Shown here one piece after another: positions 56,281-64,000 of a stretch of 64,000 bases of DNA. How positions within the stretch are numbered: the first letter of the stretch is position 1; each line of letters starts with the position of its first letter. Origin of the DNA: Mixophyes australis (taxonomy: Eukaryota; Chordata; Amphibia; Anura; Limnodynastidae); assembly GCA_036250195.1 (NCBI GenBank), contig JAVHZZ010000005.1, positions 178,915,448-178,979,447 of the forward strand. Direction: 5' to 3'. The notes under the pieces were generated by a model. The model had not been told where the DNA came from, did not search any database, and was given only the letters and a program-made list of their open reading frames with translations. The position numbers were made by a program, and so were the translations under genes.

Positions 56281-57342
56281 GGGCTACATATACAACAATA
56301 ACACCATTATCCTCTATATAATATTAATTAATTTCATTTATTAAAAAAAAAAAAAGACAATCTCTTTTCTTTTATATTTATACTTTGCTCCGGTCTAAGG
56401 GGCAGGCTCATCTCCAAATTGACTATATATTCGATTTACCAGATATTCATATTCCTTATGGGATTATCAGTATTGGACCCGAAGAGTTTCTCATACTCCC
56501 CCACCCCCTCTTCCCCACCTCCCTTTCCTCGTGTCTTGCTCCTTCCTTCCTTCCTTCCTTCCCTTGTTCGGTACTTTTCTCTTAGTCATATCATATTATA
56601 TGTATGTGAAATTATTGGAAACAAAAAAGGGAGAAAAAAAAAAGAGGATACATTAAGTTTTTGTTTTTCATGTCGGCACAGATGCCTATGATTAGACTTT
56701 CATTGCATGGATCTTGCATGATTTTTGACTTATTACCAATGCATTTTGTAATTTTATAAATAAAAATTAGAGCTTTCACTAACCAGCTGTATAAACTAAT
56801 GCAATTAAAGCATGTTATTCTGTAGTTATAAAATTTACTTTTTATAAGGAATGAACTATATTTATATTTATTTTATATTTATATTTATTTATTGCAATAA
56901 TGATTGTGAGTAGATCTTAAATGAATGTGTGCTTGCTTTTACTTACATTACGATCAAACTTTTTTTTTATTAAGACAGGCTTGTAACATGTGTACCTGGG
57001 AGATAATTTGTAAGTACAAATGCAATTAGTTTACTTTATATTATCTTGACTCATGTACTCATGCACTTTTGAAATCTTCAGATAAAGACTACAAACTTTT
57101 ACCCTTTTGAACTCATAGAATGCCTTGTGAAAAAACTTAATTAACAGCATTGAAACGAGATTTGTTTTTCCAACAATGGTTTACAGAAGAGTAATACAAT
57201 CATTTATATAGCTACCATTATAGTCACACACAAGCCTAGACAGCATAATGTTATCTGACTGAAAAACAACCAAAGTTATGCATGAAATCATTAAAAGTTA
57301 ATGTTAAACATTGACTGTTCTTTTAAAGAAGGAATAGTGTTA
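56281..57342. other. Low-complexity and unassigned DNA upstream of the CR1 5' end
   Basis: It contains a short A-run (56342-56354), a C+T-rich block with (CCTT)n near 56540-56565 and another A-run near 56632. The pattern resembles a retroposed 3' end but no family was recognised. Confidence 0.4.
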
Positions 57343-57762
57343 GGCTGGGTACATACTACAGTGTTTTCAGCCAATGATCTGGCCAATCACCCAATAGAAG
57401 AGGGATCAGCCCAATATCGCATTACTGTGTACACTTAGGTGGTTAACAATAGTAGTTCCAAAGCACCAACCGTTTGGTTTGATTATTAAGTAGAACTATA
57501 AATCTAGTTCAGCTATGGAATGATGTCCTTCCAAACCTGCAGTGTATGTACTCACGATCAGATCTCCATAGAGTTTATAGAGTCATGATCTTTTCAGCTG
57601 ACGGTTATGACAGTTGAAAAGCACAGATCTGAGGATAAATCTTTTAACATATATAAAATGTGTACACATGAATCGACATGCTGATTGGGACTTTTTTTTC
57701 AATTGTTGATACAATCATTTTAGATAACACATTGGCCGAAAAATTTTGTAGTGTACCCAGCT
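57343..57762. mobile_element. PIF/Harbinger MITE, 420 bp, complete with TTA duplication
   Basis: GGCTGGGTACATACTACAG at the left and 'ttttgtagtgtacccagct' at the right. TTA flanks both sides exactly (57340-57342 and 57763-57765). This is the cleanest copy for defining the family. Internal blocks 'agatctccatagagtttata' and 'gaatcgacatgctgattgg' recur in the other copies. Confidence 0.88.
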
Positions 57763-58840
57763 TTAACAAAAAACAAGAAATAATCCTTTATGGAAATATA
57801 ATACTTAGAAAAATGTAAGTCTCACAAGGCGCAAGATTATATCTCTTATAAATATATTTTTTTTAATAAAAAAAATTCCATCTATTGCTTTAGTATAATG
57901 CAAGGAGGTCTTGTCTTCTATTTTAAATTTTAGATTGCGTTGTCATGGCAACCTTGCAACCGTTTCCGGAAGCTGCATCAAATGATATCCTGCACTCGAC
58001 TAGAGCACCAATTGGTGTCCTCTCATTATGATCATAAGGACGCACGTTTATTACATCATCCCTATTGGCCTTCTCTAATCATAATATGCATAGTATTACT
58101 TGGGTTGTCATAGCAACTCGTTGTCATAAACGGTATTTATAATTGGACTTCAAAAGAGCTAAAATTGCCACAATCCTTATTCATTATCGATACAGTGACA
58201 GTACATCACCATTAGTTAAATACTGTATATACCAAATAAACATATTTTGTATTACCAAATTAAATGTAGTCAATTTTCCCTTCTCATTAGCAATCAGGCC
58301 AAAATAGATGAGGGAGTTTTTATTATAATAGGATTAGTTAATATAAAACTCTCCTACTTAAAACCCTAACCTACAGATATAAATATAAGCCTCTGGTTCA
58401 CAAGAATTAATAAATCCATGTAGCAACGTATTTTAAACTAGGAACCAAAACAGCTGACACATATCGTATACCACTCTAGAGGCTCATATATAGTAGAGTT
58501 ATTTCAATATATTACAATTATCCTAAATTATTCATATAGAAAGGGAAAATTGCTTCACATTATCACATAGCAATGCACACTTACACTCCTCTTACTCGAT
58601 AGAGGGGATTTATTCAATAAATGACAATATTTATTATCTAATTGTCTACTGTCCCCATATATTATTCTCAACCTCATTCTTCCAAAAACCTCTTGAGCTC
58701 AAAATCACTGTTCTGTGGTATCAATGTCTTAGTGTTCTATTTATATTTCATGTCACTTTTGGCCAAACTAGCAGTGATATTTCTCATTCTCCAATTTTCC
58801 TTCACTAATTTCCTGCACAAAAGTACATAAGCCCATCAAT
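57763..58840 (-). other. AT-rich DNA, possibly 3' part of the Penelope element
   Basis: Blocks 'ttgtcatggcaaccttgcaa' and 'tgtcatagcaactcgttgtc' with 'aaacggtatttataattgg' around 57940-58150 resemble noncoding ends of Penelope elements. They sit on the 3' side of the coding remnants. Boundaries uncertain. Confidence 0.35.
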
Positions 58841-58846
58841 GGAGCA

Positions 58847-60510
58847 CTAATGATGTTCCTTGAAATGTGCAGACACCAAATGATTAGGGAAACTTTTATT
58901 TATGTTCCTAATATGTTCCCCTAAATGTATTTCTAATGCACGGGTAGTTTCCCCCACATATTGTTTTCCACATTTACAGGCCAGGACATACACTACATTC
59001 TTAGAGTTACATGGCATTAACTCTTTCACTACATATTTAAGTCCATCTACTGATGAAATTACCTTCATTATCTTAGATGTCTCATTGTTTATCGATCTAC
59101 AACCAATGCATAGCCCACACCTATGGAATCCTTTTGTGACAATAAGGGGTCTCTCCAATTCTCTAGGTAAAACATTAGTTACTAAACTATCCAGTACATT
59201 TTGAGATTTTTATATATAAATATAGGTTTTTATGGAATAATGCTTTTCAAAACTGTGTCTTTTGTGAGTAAATTCCAATGCCTCCTAATCACCTTTCCAT
59301 CTTTCTATGTTGAGCATTATATTTGGTATTAAGTGCTACACTAGAAGGGTTACTTTTATCTTTTCCACTTCCATTAGTGGTCAGTAGATACTGAATGAAA
59401 TGATGAGGTCTTTTATTATTTATTTTCGTTCAGCAAGAATTCCAGTGAAAGAATTAAAGAAATGTTATAATGCTTTGAGCAAGATTGAAAGAACAACAAC
59501 TAGGGATCTTCACTTCTCCTACAGGCAGGCTTATCCAGTTCAGCTGCATAGTTTACATACTAACACCAACAGTATTGGTCAGTCTGGAATAACAGCAGCA
59601 TCACAGAACTGTCACATTCCTAGCACTTTGCTTTCTGCACATCCTGCGAGTAACTTCCAATGCCTCCTAATCACCTTTTCCACCTGTCTATGGTGAGCAT
59701 TGTATTTGGTAATAAATGCTACACTAGAAGGGTTCTTTTTATCTTTTCTACTTACATCATTACTCACCGAAGTATTTCTATCAAGGTTTCTCACTCTACC
59801 TAATGCTGAGTCTACTTGATCTTCAGGATAACCTTTTTTCAGAAATTGGTCTTTCATTATTGCTGCTTAATATAGGCATTCCTGTCAGTAGTTTTTTTTT
59901 ATACGTTTGAGTTTGTATTCTTTCCTTCTCAATAAAGATGGTCAAATCAAGAAAGTTCTCACTTTTTGCACTAATATCAAATGTTAATTTAATAGCATAT
60001 TGGTTAGCATTAAGGTAAGTACAGAAGGTATCCAATTATTCTCTACTGCCTCTCCATAAAGAAACAATATTATCAATATAACAATGCCATGCAACCAGGT
60101 TTGCCCCCTGCTCGTGACCCATGCACATACTGCTTCCCACCTATTCATGAACAGGATAGCATAACGGGGCAATCCTGGTTCCCATGGCTATGCCAACTTC
60201 TTGCACGTAAAAATGTTCCTCAAAGTACAAATAGTTATTAGTGAGAATAAACTCAATCCCTTCAGGAGAAATGATTTTAGATCTTCCATGTATTCCTTAC
60301 CCTTAAGGGCCATACTAACTGCCTCAATTCCCATTCCATGACTAATAATAGTGTACAGCGAACTGACGACCGTTGTCACTAAAAACAATCATCACTCCAT
60401 CAAATATTTTTCAATTTATTAATTATGTCAGTAGCATCTTTTAAATAAGCTTTATTCACTATCTGTTGAAAATGGAAATCTGACAATAAAAGGGGAAGTT
60501 TAACCGAACG
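58847..60510 (-). pseudogene. Penelope-like element: RT and GIY-YIG endonuclease remnants
   Basis: On minus, pieces appear in the canonical order. QIVNKAYLKDATDIINKL and TTVVSSLYTIISHGMGIEA (RT motif A region) come first, then GIAMGTRIAP near 60175-60194, AILFMNRWEA, and WHCYIDNIVSLWRGS, where the usual YIDD reads YIDN. SENFLDLTIFIE follows. At the 3' end the GIY-YIG domain reads CGLCIGCRS, VVYVLACKCGKQYVGETTRA and EIHLGEHIRNI. Frameshifts separate the pieces and the catalytic aspartate is lost, so the enzyme is dead. A foreign segment (59371-59644) lies in the middle, bordered by two diverged copies of about 110 bp of the element. Confidence 0.85.
59371..59650 (+). repeat. Exon-like segment, copy 1 (inside Penelope element)
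   Basis: It matches 62297-62575 over about 275 bp at high identity. Both copies keep the same plus-strand frame: IPVKELKKCYNALSKIERTT then DLHFSYRQAYPVQLHSLHTN. The stretch 'ttatttattttcgttcag' before IPVKELKK looks like a splice acceptor. The flanking Penelope sequence (gagtaa.ttccaatgcctcc ... acactagaagggtt) is present on both sides, at 59263-59365 and 59645-59750, with roughly 10% difference. I do not recognise the peptide. Confidence 0.6.
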
Positions 60511-61259
60511 CACCAAATGTTAGGAGTAGAATAACCCTCGGATCCTAATTGCTAGGAATTTTATTTATCCATTTAATATCCATGGGGTCCAACTATAAAC
60601 TTGAATATACTCATTACAGAAAAGGCTTGAAGTTTGTTCAAAAATGGTGCACGAGTACTCCCTTATATTTACATCTAAGCAGAATAGATAATGAGAAATG
60701 TCTAATTCCTATTAAAATCACTATTTATTCATTAAACTAATTAATTAAAAATCAGCAAAATTTGAAGAAAAACAATTATGTAAATAAATGAACAAACATG
60801 TTTGTATTTAAAATCACTGAATGCACTCAGAATTGTCTCCTATATTACTAGAGGATTCGTGCTCTATTATCTATTAATTAAGGTGCCAAAATGCATATAT
60901 AGCTGAATAGCTAGAAGATCAGAAATGCCCTTGTATTTTCATCACACATTCTTCAATTAGTATCGTCTTCCTTTCATCTTCCTGGATGGTAATCCTTAAT
61001 ATTCCATACTGGCAGTATTTGCTCTATTTTAAATCCAGGATAGCAGTAATGTATGGTATATCTCTTATAACATCAAGTTAGATCACTGCCTTCTAATTCC
61101 CTACTAATGCTACCACCAAGAGATAAGCCAAGTGTAAATATGGGGAGTGAATTGCTATCTGCTTCCTAGTCACTCCGAATTAGCTGTGGGCTTAATGGAG
61201 TTGAAATCTGCAACCTAGAGTAACCTCTTGTTCCTATTGCTGAGCCTAAGGTGCATACA
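60511..61259. other. Unassigned AT-rich DNA between Penelope coding remnant and terminal motif
   Basis: Some of it may be the decayed N-terminal part of the Penelope ORF, but no motif could be placed. Confidence 0.4.
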
Positions 61260-61310
61260 GCGAGAACACTGACGCGCATTTCGCATTTGTGTGCTTTGTC
61301 CAAGACGAAG
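61260..61310 (-). other. Penelope-type hammerhead-like terminal motif
   Basis: The minus strand reads 'ttggacaaagcacacaaatg' then CGAAATGCGCGTCAGTG. The CGAAA-NGCGCGT arrangement, upstream of a Penelope coding remnant on the same strand, matches the hammerhead-bearing terminal repeats of these elements. The core is mutated, so self-cleavage is doubtful. Confidence 0.45.
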
Positions 61311-62296
61311 ATAGAAATCTGTAAACATCGATAGATTCAATGTAACAGAGTTGGTACCCGCTATAATTGGTCTTCCTGGAGGTTTATCTTTGTTATCACC
61401 AGGAATTCCATTTCTTCCTTAGTAAAAAGTCCATACTTATTAGAGCTTAAGTGTGCCTACCGACAGCTAGCATGCCTCTGTAAGGGGATCCGCCAACGTG
61501 ATCACACTTGTAAGTAATCCATAGAAGCTGCGTACCTATAAAAACCCAGGGAGAACACTCTATTGTGCTCTGATAGGTACTTTTAGGTTATGGGTTTGGG
61601 GTATGCTCACTCTTTTAATTCCATTTGTGTTTGTCTAATATCTTACCCCACCTGTTATCTGTCTGCCTTGACTTTAGTTTTGGATAACTCTTTTTAAATG
61701 CTGGTTTGGTATTGCCTTTGCCCACCTGTTACTCACCTTGGCTTGTCCTGTACCTTGCTATTTGATTTTAATTTGGTGATGCATCTACAAGATTGTTGCT
61801 ATACACCTTCTTACATTGACCTTGTGCTTCATGTCATTCAATGCTTTTAAAGAGAGCTACTAGTTATACTTTAAACAAATGCTAAAATATTTCAGCATGG
61901 AGGAATAGAGGGTTGTTATTATCAAAACCTTGTTACATTCTGTGGCAGTGTATTATAAGCATGTACAAGCCACACATACGTGGTTTGTGGACAATTGCAT
62001 TGCTTCAGTTGAGAATGCTTTTCGAAACCTAAGACAAATGTAGATTAATTGAGCAAAAGCGCCGTGGAGTGGCGGGTGGTTTTAACATACATTTGCAAAT
62101 GTGTGCAACTAAGACTTTAGCATTTTTATCTAAAGTAGAAATGGCAGGTCTTTTGCTGGCTATAGCAGTGTGCTGGGGGAATTCTTTGTGTGTTTGTTCC
62201 TTTTAGGACAACCCCACCCTTTCAAGCACCTGCTATAGCCTTTAAATTGAGCAACTTCCACTTCTGTATCAGTTGAGAAAAATGCTCAGAACTTCA
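61311..62296. other. Unassigned DNA
   Basis: No family recognised. The block at 62040-62290 directly precedes the second exon-like copy and might be its original flank (intron?). Confidence 0.4.
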
Positions 62297-62575
62297 TTGG
62301 TGGTCAGTAGATACTGAATGAAATGATGCAGTCCTTTATTATTTATTTTCCTCAGCAAAAATTCCAGAGAAAGAATTAAAGAAATGTTATAATGCTTTGA
62401 GCAAGATTGAAAGAACAACAACTAGTGATCCTCACTTCTCCTACAGGCAGGCTTATCCAGTTCAGCTGCATAGTTTACATACTAACACCAACACTATGTG
62501 TCAGTGGAATAATAGCAGCATAACAGAACTGTCACATTCCGAGTATTTGCTTTCTTTACATCCTGCAATGTCTCC
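62297..62575 (+). repeat. Exon-like segment, copy 2
   Basis: It begins 'tggtggtcagtagatactga' as copy 1 does. The frame IPEKELKKCYNALSKIERTT is kept and continues SDPHFSYRQAYPVQLHSLHT. The candidate acceptor reads 'tatttattttcctcag'. Outside the segment the flanks are unrelated to copy 1, so the unit that moved is about 275 bp. No Penelope sequence borders this copy. Confidence 0.6.
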
Positions 62576-62904
62576 GATTAAGCAGACCTGACAAATATAG
62601 TACATCATATCTTTCTACAACTTTTACATATTATCCTATTTGCTTGTTTTAATGTAATATCAAGAAAAGGGAATTAATACTGTAAAAAAAGGAGAGTCAA
62701 GTTTATTTCATTATATCACAAAACACAGTTGTATAACCAATGTTAAAATACTCTCATGGTAAGGGAAGAGTGGCAGCAGAATCCTATTTTATAAACCAAA
62801 CCCATAAATTGACAAAAATATTACTATAGAGGATCTAGCATCAGGGACTGGCAGGGCTGGGGGGCAATGAGGCATCTGTCCCCCGGGTTGGTTTCATAGT
62901 GGAC
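62576..62904. other. Unassigned DNA
   Basis: The phrase 'ctggggggcaatgaggcatc' near 62857 resembles hAT-like repeat ends but has no partner in view. Confidence 0.4.
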
Positions 62905-64000
62905 TACCTTTGTCTCACTTTCTGTCCTCTGATACCAGTATTGACTCTCTGCAATCAGATTTCCGCCTCCAACTTTCCACTGAAACTACTTTCACAAAAG
63001 TGATCAATTATCTACTTACTGCAAAGTCTAAGGGTCATTTCTCCATACTCATTCTCCTGGACCTCTCTGCTGCTTTTGACACTGTTGATCACCTTCTTTT
63101 CCTACACTTCCTTCACTCCATTGGCCTTCGTGACACAGTTCTTTTCTGGTTCACTTCCTACCTATCGAACCTCTCCTTTAGTGTTTTTACCTCTGGCGTA
63201 TTTTCCCCTCCATGCCCACTATCTGTTGGAGTCCCGCAAGGCTCTGTTCTTGGTCCTTTACTTTTTCATTGTACACCTCTTCTCTTGGGGCCCTAATTCG
63301 CTCATTCGGCCTCCAATACCACCTCTATGCCAATAACATCCAAATCTATATATTTTCCCTTGACCTCTCTCCTTCTGTACTATCTCGTGTAACTCACTGT
63401 CTTTCAGCTATCTCCACATGGATGTCCCAATCTTACCTAAAGCTCAACATGTCCAAAACAGAGCTTATTATCTTTCCTCCTGCCAGAGTCATCACCTGCC
63501 TTCAAATCTCCCTCACTGTCAATAACACCACAATTTCCTCAGTCTCTCCCAGTCCTGTTGACTCCACCTTAAAACTATTGCCAGAATACGCCATTTTCTT
63601 ACTCAACATGCTATCAAAACTCTTTTCCATTCTCTCATCATCTCCCATCTTGACTTTTGCAACCTCCTGCTATCAGGCATGCCTGACACCCATATATCCA
63701 TACCTCAATCCATCCTAAATTCTACAAGGCTTCCTCTCTAACTTCTCCACATCTGCTGCACCACTTTGCAAATCCTTACACTGGCTCCCTGTATCCTCCA
63801 GAATCAAATTCAAATTACTAACCCTTACCTACAAAGCCCCCAACACCACTACCCCTGCATACATCTCAAATCTCATATCAAAATACTCTCCTTCCCACCC
63901 TCTTAGATTTACCTTTGACCTGCACCTTGTCTCGTGTCTTGTAATCACCTCCCACTCACACCTACAAGACTTCTCCCGTGCTGCTCCCCACTTATGGAAT
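62905..64000 (+). mobile_element. L2-type LINE (RT part), running off the window
   Basis: The frame opens SDFRLQLSTETTFTKVINYL, then [20 protein letters not shown] and GVPQGSVLGPLLF. A frameshift near 63265 moves the reading to [20 protein letters not shown]. The catalytic box reads YANN instead of YADD, so the enzyme is dead. Next come WMSQSYLKLNMSKTELIIFP and, after more frameshifts, LHWLPVSSRIKFKLLTLTYK at about 63775-63835. It is the same clade as the minus-strand copy at 22149-23600 but older. The 5' end is truncated near 62905; the 3' end lies outside the window. Confidence 0.85.

Overview
The window looks like nuclear DNA of a vertebrate, most likely a frog or toad. It is AT-rich, introns and spacers are long, and about half of it consists of recognisable transposable elements. 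The mixture is typical of anurans: CR1 and L2-type LINEs, Penelope-like elements, a tRNA-derived SINE, several hAT and PIF/Harbinger MITE families nested in one another, (AT)n and (AAT)n microsatellites, and palindromic snap-back repeats. The species cannot be fixed from the sequence. No bacterial, organellar, rRNA or functional tRNA features were seen.

One host gene is recognised with confidence. The first coding exon of PXDC1 (PX domain-containing protein 1) lies on the minus strand at 20799-21054, with a strong start context and a splice donor. Its promoter and 5' flank lie to the right (21055-22020). Everything to the left (1-20798) is therefore probably intron 1 or downstream of it; no further PXDC1 exon was found there.

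Region by region. 1-9 kb: nested MITEs (a Harbinger element inside another MITE; two hAT elements with perfect 8-bp target duplications inside Harbinger MITEs) and a 27-bp minisatellite grown inside an old L2 LINE. 9-20 kb: a perfect 17-bp hairpin, L2 fragments, SINE/MITE chimera, an old CR1 copy shattered by later insertions, and a minisatellite next to the PXDC1 exon. 22-31 kb: a 5'-truncated L2 LINE with an intact YADD box, then hAT, SINE and palindromic MITEs. 33-36 kb: MITE and hAT remnants. 36-49 kb: AT-rich DNA with several unassigned plus-strand exon-like pieces, some with in-frame stops, around a 3.5-kb Harbinger element (39198-42675). That element encodes a decayed multi-exon Myb/SANT-like protein and was itself hit by a Penelope fragment and an L2 LINE. 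A probable solo LTR splits a minisatellite at 43.1-45.1 kb. 51-56.3 kb: a nearly complete but dead CR1 LINE (ORF1 with esterase domain, ORF2 endonuclease plus RT), minus strand, split by a 923-bp insertion with 156-bp inverted arms and a 14-bp target duplication. 57-64 kb: a Harbinger MITE, a Penelope-like element with RT and GIY-YIG remnants, a duplicated exon-like segment (about 59.4 and 62.3 kb), and a plus-strand L2 LINE running off the window end.

Apart from the PXDC1 exon there is no sign of cooperating genes; the rest is mainly a fossil record of transposition. Its order of events can be read from the nesting. The items most worth a second look are the Myb-only Harbinger element, the repeated exon-like module, the long-arm hairpin insertion and the unassigned exons.
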